A stretch of DNA of 64,000 nt. Origin: Agelaius tricolor (lineage: Eukaryota > Chordata > Aves > Passeriformes > Icteridae). This document shows, one piece after another, positions 26,759 through 36,760 of the stretch. Positions within the stretch are counted from its first letter, which is position 1. The number at the start of each line of letters is the position of its first letter. The stretch lies in contig JALJCS010000024.1 in assembly GCA_023055355.1 (NCBI GenBank), positions 9,935,501 through 9,999,500 of the forward strand, written 5' to 3'. The position numbers and the translations under genes are program-made. The notes beneath the pieces were generated by a model. It made no database searches. It had not been told where the DNA came from and saw only the letters and a list, made by a program, of their open reading frames with translations.

Positions 26759-28164
26759 CTGCCAAAGAAGAAAAGAATGATAAATTATCAGAAAGCAGGG
26801 TTACAATGTAAAACTGAATGACTTTTTATTCATTTACAATTAATGAAAACTTGAAATCTGAATGTATTTATATAATTTAGGTAAACAAAAAGCCTAGAAA
26901 ATGGCAAGAAGGCTGATAGGAACTTCAAGATTTATCTACACATTCTTCAGTAACTCCCAGCATGAGCAGCTATAGCTGAGTCTGATCATATATATACAAC
27001 ATTGTGCCAGAACAGTGACTGCTTTTTTTCCTAACTAATAATAATAGGGTTACAAGTGTAAACAAATGCTAAAACTGATAATCAATCCTGTAAATGCTGC
27101 ATATAAATTTCTTCTTTGAATTTAATGTTCTGCTTATATTTATATATATATAAATATATAATTTATGTTATATAATTTAATGTTCTGCTCATGCCAGAAA
27201 TAAAGACTAGCCCCAAACTTTTTATGTACAAGTCTGTAATAATAAAAAAACTTTTATCTAAGGCCTGGTTAACTGTCATCACCTAATAAGGAGACAGAGA
27301 CTCATGATAAGAAGGCAAAGCAGGAGAAGATGCAGAACTCTGCATGGGAAGTTACCAAGGATGCTGTTTTCAGACATTATCAACTTAAATGCCCATGATT
27401 CAAAATTAGCTTACTTTAAATACCTTTATGTCCCACTCAAAAAAAAAAATCATACATGGCAGGGAGGCAAAGGCCTTGAACGAGAGGACCTTTTAACTTT
27501 AAGTCCTCTCAAAAATAAGAGGGGATCTCTGCTCTATAGTAAGAAGTTCCCTAAACTTGCATAAAAATGCCTACTGAAAGTTTGGCTTTCACAAGACAAA
27601 AGTAGCAAGGTCTGCATATACTACTACAGCATAACACAGAGCAACTCTTGTTGCTTAAGAACAACTTTGCTGAAGTTAAGCAATTTGCAAGGAGCATTTT
27701 AGCAATAAACAATATTTTTAAATTCTGTATAAGCACAGAATTAATTCAGAATACCACCCTGAAGTTGTCCTTGTAAAGATTAAAGTAGTATGGCCAAAAC
27801 CACAGACACCACTTAACCAACAACTTTTTCCACTCAAACAACACAAAAATCACAACAGGGTGCTAAGAGTACTAGCAATGTCTCCACTGCCGAATATACT
27901 ACTCCTAATTTGACAACTTGGTTGCAAAAATTAAGCTGCCCTAAACCAGAAAATATTTTACTGATAGAAGTAAATGCGTTTCTGTATTATGTTTCTACAT
28001 CAAGTTATAAATAAACCAACATAGTTCAGTTCAACCTTCAAACAGTCCTCGGAAAACACAGAGATTAAAATACCTTCCCGGTAAACCAGCATGAGTATTT
28101 TTAACCATTATACAATCACAAAAGTTACTGTGCCTGCAGTTTTAACTTGACCTTAGTGCTTTGT
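26759..28164. other. WFS1: WFS1 intron 1 (part)
   Basis: AT-rich sequence between exon 2 and the promoter island. It includes a TA-rich tract at 27135-27173 flanked by 16-bp direct repeats (27119-27134 and 27174-27189). No exon found. Confidence 0.75.
27119..27189. repeat. TA-rich tract between 16-bp direct repeats
   Basis: The 16-mer AATTTAATGTTCTGCT occurs at 27119-27134 and again at 27174-27189, enclosing 39 bp of almost pure A/T. This is either a local duplication around a microsatellite or a tiny insertion with a long target duplication. Confidence 0.8.
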
Positions 28165-28785
28165 AAGAGGGACGGCGAGCGCGGCCAGGCCGCGCCCGAG
28201 GCGCCCCGCGGGGGATGCGCGGCTCGGACGGGTCCGGCTGCTTCCAGAACGGGCAGCACCGGCACAGCCTCCCCAGCGCAGCCGTGAGCAGGAGCTCACC
28301 TCGCTATCAGCCAGCTCGCAAAAACACTCCCGTCCCAAAGATCACTCTGCGCTTGTCCTACAAAGGGCACCACCAACTTTTCCTCCGGGCTGTTCACAAG
28401 CCAGCGGGGGCTGACTCCACGCTGCCAGCAGTGACTCCGCACCCACCGCCGCCAGCCGCTCCCAGTCGGGAGCATCGGAGTTGGCTCGGCCTCGTTCCCC
28501 GGGGGTCCGAGAGTGCCCGGGCGGCCCTGCCTCTCCGGAAGGCCAGGGAGCCCCAGCGGGGGTCCGGAGCCGGCAGCTCGGGCCGTCCTGCGCGGGGTCC
28601 CGCCCCAGACGCTCACCGAGCTCGGCCGGGCGAAGTCAGCACCTCGCACCCCCGATGACTAACCTGCCCACAGCTCCGAAGGCGGCCGGACGCCGACTGG
28701 GGCTCCGCCGGCAGCCCGCAGCCCTGGGGGGCGGTGCTGCCCCGCCCATCGGCCGCGGCCTCCTCCTCTCTCCGCTGCCACTCAC

Positions 28786-28900
28786 CGCCCTCCGCCCGCG
28801 GGGAGGGCTCCGTTGAGGCCGCGCTGGCGGCAGGAGGCGGGGGCGGCTGTGGCCGCGGCCGCGCAGGACCGGCGGGGCGGAGGGGTGCCGGGGCGGGGTC
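28786..28900 (-). other. WFS1: Candidate WFS1 exon 1 (noncoding)
   Basis: On the minus strand a very good donor, GGGCG|GTGAGT, lies at 28786/28785, followed by about 2 kb of intron to the exon 2 acceptor. Transcription could start near 28900. Two other donors in the island are possible: CTCG|GTGAGC at 28617/28616 and GCGAG|GTGAGC at 28300/28299, so alternative first exons cannot be excluded. Exon 2 carries the ATG after only five untranslated bases, so a noncoding first exon is required. The upstream limit given is a guess. Confidence 0.35.
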
Positions 28901-28905
28901 ACTGC

Positions 28906-28915
28906 AAGATGGCGG
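28906..28915 (+). promoter_or_regulatory. YY1-like site
   Basis: AAGATGGCGG is the classical YY1 core, which in mammals often lies just downstream of transcription starts on the same strand. Here it points along the plus strand, away from WFS1, suggesting a divergent transcript start near 28890-28905. Confidence 0.55.
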
Positions 28916-28950
28916 TGCCGGGGGAGGCGGGCGGAGGTCGATGGGCCCTG

Positions 28951-29173
28951 GCTGAGGCCGCAGCTCCGCTCCGGCGGCGTAGCGGCGGCTGGGTCGGTGT
29001 AAGCCAGCCCGGGGTGAGGATGCAGCTCCGCTCCAGCGGTGCAGCGGCGGCTGGGTCGGTGTGAGCCAGCCCCGGGTGAGGCCGCAGCGGCGGCAGGGTC
29101 GGTGTGAGCCAGGGTGAGGCCGAAGCTCCGCTCTGGGAGTGTAGCGGCCGCAGGGTCGGTGTGAGCCAGCCCC
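28951..29173 (+). repeat. GC-rich minisatellite in the promoter island
   Basis: Four imperfect copies of a unit of up to about 62 bp. The marker GGGTCGGTGT recurs at 28991, 29053, 29096 and 29153, followed in each copy by (A/G)AGCCAG. The first three copies are then followed by a GGGTGAGG motif that looks like a splice donor. Copies three and four are shortened. Open frames across it on both strands show the same periodicity and are not considered genes. Confidence 0.88.
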
Positions 29174-29250
29174 GGTGCTGCACCCGACCTTCCCCGTTCT
29201 ACCGCGGGGTTTCTCGGTGCAGGAGCGAAGAGAATGGGGAAAAAGGGTGA

Positions 29251-30584
29251 TAACCCAGTAACCGGGTTTCTCTAAATGCGTTCACTCCAAGTTACTGCTG
29301 CTACACCTCCTAGCATTTCTGCCACATAGGTGGAAGGCTTCTAGGCAGGAAGTGAACTGTAAACTTATGTGTAACTGTTGCTGTTGTTATGACGGTTAGC
29401 TTAATAAATTTTAGAAATGATTTTTATTTTCGAGCTCTTTAAATAAATCACGGTCCCTATATGGTACTTTGAATAGCTTCTAATTAAAACCTCAATCATA
29501 AAAACAAGCTACAAATTCAAAGTGGGAGATTAAGTTTAAACTTCAGTCATTCATATAAGTTATTTTGTTGATTTTCACAAGTTCCAAGTTTGCAGGAGAT
29601 CATGGGATGCTTTCATTTTTCAAATGTTAGTTAAATCCTTTGGGTCACTGCCTGCTGAGTTCTTTTTAATCCTCACATAAGAATGTGGTCCTGGGTGTTG
29701 TTATTTCCTTACCTTGGAAGGCATAAGACTTTTTTTTTTTTCTACACAAAACAAGTTTAGACAAACATGACTAAACTTCTGTTTACTTCAAAATAAGTTT
29801 GAAAAAAACCCCACATTTAAGAAGATCACTTGTAGTCTGAGTGTAATGTGGTTTCATCAGGAATATGCAATGCCAGCCATGTGTTACCTGTTGTTTCCTT
29901 AGACTGACAGTATGACTTAATTCTGCTATGACAAAGTTCTGCAATCTGCTCCCCCTGCTATTCACATTTCCTTCGAGATATTATTTTATACAATTGATTT
30001 GGTATTCAGTGGGTGTGCTTAACGGATGTAACATGCTTAGGGAGCAGGTGGAAATGAGGGTGGTAGCTAGAAAAGCAGCTATAAAGGAAGTGTAAAATAA
30101 AGCCTCCCCTGCTGCTTTCCAGCACAGGCAGAGTCACACATGGCAGAAGCTATTGCAGTTCAAAGGTAAAATTGCCCCACTGGCTACTAACCATCATAAT
30201 AGCAAGGCTTGGTGTAAAATATTCTTTGGTTGCTTATGTCTGATCCTACACTGAAGATGCACATTGCTGAATTTGATCAGGTTCTTAGTTAAAGCCAACT
30301 AAACCTTTGCAGTAAATGAATTGTCATGCACGCTTCATATACTCACATGTATTATATGAATACTGCAACACTAGTGAGAGTAAACCAAACTCAGACATGA
30401 TGATAACTTCCATTATCAATTCCACTGATTTCACTTTGGCATTACTTTATCACAAATGATAATCTGGCATTATCACAGTTGCAAATTGTTGCAGTAGTTA
30501 TTATAGCTACAGAGAAGAAACATGGAAGTTGTGTTATAACATGGCACAGCACCTGTTTCGATTTCAGTTATGACTCATGGCATC
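29251..30584. other. Intergenic, no feature recognised
   Basis: AT-rich DNA upstream of WFS1. I see no exon, RNA gene or identifiable repeat. Confidence 0.6.
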
Positions 30585-32062
30585 AGTAGAATGGTTGTGG
30601 TTGGAAGGGACATCCTGAGGTCAGCTGCTCTTCCCTTCTTCTCATGCAGGGCCTCCTAGGGCTGGTTGCCCAGGAATGTGTCCAGATCTCTAAGGAGACT
30701 CCATCACCTTCTTGGGCAACCTGTGCCAGTGCCCAATCACGCTCCCAGTAAAAAAAAACACTTCCTGATGTTCAGAGGGAACCTCCTGTGTTCCAGTTTG
30801 TGTTCACTCCTCTGGTCTTGTAACTAACTGGACACCACTGGACACATCCTGGCTCCATCCTGTTTGCATTCTCCTTTCAGGTCTTTATGTACATTGATAG
30901 ATCCCTCTGAGCCTTCTCCAGGCTGAACAAGCGTTATGATCAGGTTCTTAAAATTTTTAGAATGAGATGCCTCTGCCTGAATTAAGGTGCAAATGTGACC
31001 ATATGCCAAAGTCAGTAGTATGGATTTTGTTTAACAGTAAATGAGAGAGAGAAAGGAGAAAGAAAGAAATAGAACAAAGAAGTGCGGGAAGAGAAAGATA
31101 ATGACAGACAGATTAAGTAGAAAATACCACCACTCTGTGGATCTCAATAGTGTCCTGATGGTCCTGTCCTGGTTTTCTTGGTGGTGAGGGTCCCCTGAAA
31201 AGACAGGGTTCAATGGATTGATTTACATTTGTGCCAGGTGGGCATGCCCAGGTACGTCCCCTGACGGGTGGGGGACAATTTTACACAGTCTCACAACAGA
31301 CTCTGGATCTGTTGGATCCCTTTGTATTGCATGCAGTGCTCTGCTGCAAGGCCTCAGGAATCAGTCTGGGGAGCACTCTGGGGGTCTTTGATGGATTATG
31401 AAACCCCCTCAGCTGCCCCTCCCATGGATGTCCCATGGATGTGGCCTTCCTGGGGTGGAGGTTTCACAGCTGAGCCAGTTTGTGTGAGGGAGGATGGGTG
31501 TTCAGTGTCTCTGACCAGAGTTAGGCCACGCACCCAAAACTCTGCTCCCCCTTTGGCTGGGGGCAGTCTGAACAAACCTGGCTCAGCAGATGAGCCTGTG
31601 GGCTGTGGCCTCCCCAGCCTGAACCCAGCCAGGGATCATTTTCAGGACAGCTGCTGGGTTTGGTTATCTTGTGGATGTGTTCTTCTCCCTCAGCCTTATT
31701 TTATTTTCCCTAGAGCTGAGGTGATTGAGCAATACTGTCACCTTATCTCAGGTTCCCTTAGGTGGCTTAACTCACAGTCCAAGGTTGCTCTCAGGAGGCA
31801 TAATCAGAGTGGGGTGTGATGGTCACAGCTTCTGTATACAGTGTTCCCATAATGGACAAAGCTCCTTCATAACAATGTTACAGCCATTAACCATAACATT
31901 TCAGTCTCTGACAAGGGGCCCAGCTCATTTGGCTTTTCCTCATAGGCGAGATGCTCCAGTGCATTCATCATCTTAGTGGCCTTTGTTTGACTGACTCCAA
32001 TGCCTCCATGCTCCTTGCATGAGGGAGTCCAGAACTACACACTTGTTTAACTGCATGAGGTT
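30585..32062 (-). mobile_element. CR1 LINE 3' fragment, split by an insertion
   Basis: The CR1 3' region reads in reverse complement at 30585-30931 (AGAATGGTTGTGGTTGGAAG, GCCCAGGAATGTGTCCAG, CCAGGCTGAACAA). It resumes at 31911-32062 (GGCCCAGCTC, TTTTCCTCATAGGCGAGATG, GTCCAGAACTACACACTTG). Removing the intervening 979 bp plus one copy of ACAAG restores a continuous CR1. The element is therefore one copy interrupted by a younger insertion. Outer ends are approximate. Confidence 0.88.
30932..31910. mobile_element. 979-bp insertion in CR1, probable solo LTR
   Basis: It is flanked by the 5-bp target duplication ACAAG (30927-30931 and 31911-31915) inside a CR1. Near its ends are CGTTATG (30932) and CATAACA (ending 31898), which are inverted to each other and resemble degraded TG...CA LTR ends. 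There is no gag, pol or env sequence. A 183-codon open frame at 31268-31819 has no recognisable domain and is thought fortuitous. A solo LTR, read on the minus strand, is the best explanation; a 5-bp duplication fits ERVL-like elements. The family is not identified. Confidence 0.65.
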
Positions 32063-35000
32063 GCTGTCAGCCCAGATTTAAAAAAAAAGAACAAAATAAA
32101 AAAAAGCCATACTTTCTGTACTAGAGAATCAATAATCCTTTTACAAGTATTTTGAAGGTTTACAGAGTGATGTTGGACTTAAGCTGATTTCTGTAAACAT
32201 TTTTTACCTGAGATGATGAAATGTAATAGAAATGGCTGTCTGAACACCTGAGGTGTACTACTGAGATACAGGCTGAAATGAACAGCTTTTCCATATAATC
32301 ATCACTGAGTTGTAGAGATATACTTGGGATATCTAATAATCTGAGCAGCTCTTATGTTGCCTCTGTTAAACTGCATGTAATATAAACTGACATTTTCACA
32401 TTCTGTTGTGAAGTTTGTATTTCTTTATTTAGGCATGTGTTTAGCATTGAGATGTTTAAGGAAAGTCTGTCTTCTAGAAAATTAATTTGTAACAGCAAAA
32501 GATTATGCTAACCAACATTTAAATACATTTTATTATTAAATCCCTTAACTCAAACTGATTTACCTATATTACTGAAATGAGATCATGCTTATAGCATTGC
32601 TGGCATACAAATAGTCTCTTATCACTCCAGAGGAAAAGTAGCCACACTTCCTAAAAGTAAGAGAGAAAGCAGGGATCATCCAAGAAAACAGACCTGCATG
32701 AAGAGTGATTCATTCCAATGAATAGCCTTCAGCTCCATATGTTTTTCACAGCAGCTCTGAAAATTAATTTCTTTAGTCTATGGTATACTCAGAAACAGAT
32801 TTGACATAGTTACTCTTGATGGTTTTGGAATACATTAATCCTAGCAAAAACCTTGTCAGCAGTGCTCTTGTGCCAGTAAGAAGAGGTGAAAAATTCATAG
32901 AAAAATGCCATGTGCATCTTCAGTGGTTATGAAAGGAAGTACATTATGGAAATGAAAATGTCTGAGTGATGCTAAGTAAACTGTCCTAAAACCTGTCTCA
33001 AAAATAATCACTTCTTTTCTTGCCACACCTTACCAATTAAGACAAGAGCTGTTATTTCAAAATAATAGGTTTAGTTGTTTACTCTGTTTACCCATTTTAA
33101 CAGTATAATTTAATTGATAGAAGCATGACATCACCATAATATTAGTGCAATAAAAGCTGCAACATCCCTTATGAGCATCTGGATAGTATTGTTTCCTTAG
33201 ACTAAAAACCAGAAAACCAGATTTCTTTTTATGTTTTTAAAGCAGTGTATAATTTAAAGTGGGAGGTATTTTCTGTCAGAAAGAGCACAATAATTTAAGC
33301 ATAGAAAAGGGACACAGAATTCAGAGAATCAGCAATTTGATGGGAACAATTAAGATGTTAGTGCCATTTGGATGGACATTCAGTAGAAAGAATTAATAAA
33401 AGGGTGGTAGGAAACTGAAGGAAAAACACAAGAAATGGGCACAAAAAGTAGGTAAAAATAGGAATTGAGGAGTTTTGTGAAGGTGATGATGAAGACTCTT
33501 CTTCCCTGATCTGCATATTAAATTTGCCTCTGTTACCTCAGGGTTGGAGTAGCTTCCACATAAGTACTGTTTTCATGCACTAAAGCATGTAGGGTGATGT
33601 GAGCATCATTCCCTGTCCACTGCTCTTTAATCTCCCTTTATTCCACTGTCCTACTCTGGGTGGCAGCACAAAAGTACTGTTCATCTTCACTGCTTTATAT
33701 AGAAAAGCATCACTCTCACTCCCTCATTGGCTCTCTCAGCCATGAGAAAAGGGTTAACATTTTCCTTTTCAAATGAATACCTGCACTAAAGGAAGCCATA
33801 GGTCACTTAGGTGGCACCAGATGTTTTGTTTTGCATTTACTGCTCAGCCAACTTTTCAAATTGTGGGCAGGCACTGTGAAAGAGGAAAAGTTTTTAAAAC
33901 TGGGCAGAGGTACAACCCTGTGCAGGAGCTGCTGTGAAGGTCTGACACAGCAGCTGTTGGGAGGTAAGCCCTGGGTTGGATGCATTCCCTGGAACAGCAG
34001 TCCATTCCTCTTCCAGTTCCTTGAATGTTCTAGATTTGTTCTATTCACAACTTCACTCTGAGACAATTACTGATGTTGTTCCTAATCCACAATACAAATG
34101 GGACTCAGCTTCCTTAACTCTGGAAGCAGAACTTCAATTAAAGTTGCACTGTTCTGCTACGGTCTAGAGAAAGCAGGGCAGCTTTCCTAGGGGGAAAGAA
34201 TAGTACCTTAAAATGTGTATGTGAAAAAACAGCAACAAGTATCAACGAAGTCTGGAACTCTTATCATTATTAAGTTTGGTGTTGCCAGAGATTAAATTTA
34301 GTCTAAAATTGAACTGGATATATTCAAGCACTAAGGCTTTCTTCATAGGAATAACTTCTTCAACAGTTTGTAAGTAGTTTGTCAGTAAATGAGGTAACAT
34401 TAAGTACCATGGCCCCCTCAAATAACATATTTAACATATGGTTTGTGTCAACCTTTGAAATTGGAAGGTATGCCACAAATTTCGTCCTGTAAATTGATCC
34501 CTCCAGTGTTGCCTTTTCAAGCTTAATCTTTGCTCACAGTGACCTCTAGTGTGACTGGATGAGACAATGCAGTGCATCCGAGGCAGTGCACGAAGAACTT
34601 CAGACGTGTTCATCCCGTTACCAGAATGGGGGACACGTGTGTGTCCCATCTGTTTGATTGTAGGACACACTGCATCAAGCATGCAAAACATAAACAGGAA
34701 ACCATGAACCCAAAAACATTCCTTCAGCCATACCAAATAAAGAATTTAAAGATTTCTTCATTCCTGTGCCATTTTGATCATATTTTTGTTTCTCAAAAAC
34801 TCGATGAATGGTTTGATACATTTGGTAACAAGTTCAGGTAATTTTCAGAATTTCCAAGTGCAAGAGATTGCTTTTACTTTCTGAAACCTTGCACTGGACT
34901 TTGTCTGAAAGATATAAATCAGAAGGCAGTGATGCAATAATTTCTGTAAGAACTGCTGTAAAATGTACAGATTCTTCAAACTATGTTTCACATTTAAAAG

Positions 35001-36217
35001 CTTGTTCAGATTTTATTTATACATGCCAGTACTCCAGTTGTGTTGATTAACATCAATAGAACTGGAATTTAGTAACTTAACAGTACCTCTACCTGACATT
35101 AAAAGAAGGGTAGGGACAGATTGCAGCTCTTTAATAATGATTTTTAATAATGATTTTTCTTAGCAAATGCAATCGTCCAATTATTCTCATGATGCCAGAT
35201 GTAGTCAGACTATATTCTTGCAGGATGCTGTTGATTAGTTTGAGGTATTTCAACATCTTCCCAATCTTGTCTGCAATTAGGACGTGTCACAAGACTCCCA
35301 CCAGGTGGCAATAAAACCTCTTCATTCTTTAAAGCATTTGCAATTATTTTAGATGGTAGAAACGTCTGTTGTGTACTAATTAGACGGGGGAAATCGTGAT
35401 TTCTAATAAGGTGATAGAAAATTATTTTTCTGAACTCTCAAGGTACGAGTGCTTACAAAAAGTCTGGGAACAGAGAGCAGCATGCTGGGCAATAGTCACT
35501 GTTGTGTTCTTAACAGCTATTTCAAGGTAAATACGAGTAATATATTCCACTTGGTTCCTGAGAAACTGAAATAATTTTGTCTTTTGATGAAGCTGTAGAG
35601 AGCAGACAGTGTGAAATGCAGTGTGAAATTTACTAGTGAGAGCCCAAACCCCACGGATGTCTCACAATTATAGTTTGTATTTAGACTGATCAAATTCATA
35701 ACTTCAGCTACAAAAGAAATACTCTTTTTAGACTTAATCCAGGTGTGTTTCTATAAGTGCTGTACAGCTGCTATATTCCTATCCTGTATTTCTATTCCTA
35801 TCCTATTTTTGAAGGAGAAAAACCCTGCACACATATAGCCTTAGTCCACTGCCACTACTGGTGAAGCACCAGTAGCATAACCTGCATAAAGATGATTTGC
35901 CCCCTACTTTTCTTTGATAGTTTCTGACATATATTTCTCGCCTCATTCATCCTAATTCCTTTCAAAAATCTCTTTTCCCCTTATTTCTTAATGATAAATG
36001 ATATTTTTCTCTTTATGCATTACATCACCCTTGATTTTTTCCAGCACAGGCATGCATGCAGAAATATGTCTCTACATCATTTCTGGACCCAAGCAGGCCT
36101 TAGTATGATGAGTAGCACACTGATGTAACTTTGGCCTGAAATTTTACACACTTTCTGGTGCAAATTTTCTTTTTGATTTTGAAACAGTTAATGTATAATG
36201 CAGATTAACAAACTCAG
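32063..36217. other. Intergenic, no gene recognised
   Basis: AT-rich DNA between the split CR1 and an LTR-like repeat. The only items noted are a CTCF-like motif (35299-35311) and a 14-bp tandem duplication at about 35130-35159. Confidence 0.6.
35299..35311 (+). promoter_or_regulatory. CTCF-like motif
   Basis: CCACCAGGTGGCA agrees with the core of the vertebrate CTCF consensus. It is a single short match in the intergenic region between two CpG islands; a chance match is possible. Confidence 0.35.
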
Positions 36218-36760
36218 TGTGGCGAGTTGACCCTGGCTAAATGCCAAGTGCTGGCTACAGTCATCACTGCGCTCAGTTGGGCAGGGGAGACAAAAGGAAA
36301 GGCTCGTGGGTCCAGATAAGGGCAGGGAGAGAAAAAAAAAAGGCTCATGGGTCCAGATAAGGGAAGGGAGAGATCAGTCACCAGTTACTCTCATGGGCAG
36401 AACAGACTCAACTCGGGGAAAAATTATTTTAATTTATTACCCATCAAATGAGAGAGGGACAATGAAAAAACCTCTTGTCTTGGGCTCAACTTCACTCACA
36501 TATTCTCCACCTCCTCCCCGCAGCAGCACAGGGGGATGGGGGTTGGGGGACTGCAGTCAGTTTATCACAGGTCATCCCTGCTGCTCCTTCCTCCTCAGAA
36601 GCACTCCTCACACTCTTCCCCTGCTCCAGCGTGGGGTCCTTCCTGCAGGACAGTCCTCCATGAACTTCTCCAACATGAGTCCTTCCAAAGGGTGCCCGGG
36701 ATCAGGACTGAATTGCTGCCTTGACTCAGGCCACACATTTGCTCTTTTTCTACAGCTCTC
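36218..36760 (-). mobile_element. Avian LTR-like interspersed repeat, truncated
   Basis: It begins TGTGGCGAGTTGACCCTGGC and continues with GGGTCCAGATAAGG, AACAGACTCAACTCGGGG, TTTATTACCCATCAA, CTCACACTCTTCCCCTGCTC and CTCCAACATGAGTCCTTCC. These match from memory a family abundant in bird genomes that resembles endogenous retroviral LTRs on the opposite strand. A 41-bp segment is tandemly duplicated inside (36301-36332 and 36342-36373). The right end is uncertain because the usual later part with more CTGCTCCAGCGTGGG-like repeats is missing. The 158-codon open frame over it is not regarded as a gene. Confidence 0.7.

Larger units (their letters stand above)
28165..29250. promoter_or_regulatory. 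WFS1: CpG island, WFS1 promoter
   Basis: A sharp change from AT-rich DNA to about 1.1 kb of GC-rich, CpG-dense sequence with several GC boxes. It sits just upstream of WFS1 exon 2 on the minus strand, where the noncoding first exon and promoter are expected. There is no convincing TATA box, which fits a dispersed housekeeping-type promoter. A YY1-like site (28906-28915) and a minisatellite (28951-29173) lie inside. Many long open frames on both strands here are a by-product of high GC content. Confidence 0.85.

Noticed and set aside
28215..28658. 147-codon plus-strand open frame in the WFS1 promoter island
   Set aside because: GC-driven open frame antisense to the expected noncoding exon region, with no domain or conserved motif.
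28899..29183. 94-codon minus-strand frame with repeating GWLTPT-like units
   Set aside because: The periodicity is that of the DNA minisatellite, not of a protein repeat under selection.
31268..31819. 183-codon plus-strand open frame in the insertion inside CR1
   Set aside because: No retroviral or other domain recognised; the frame lies in a probable solo LTR and seems fortuitous.
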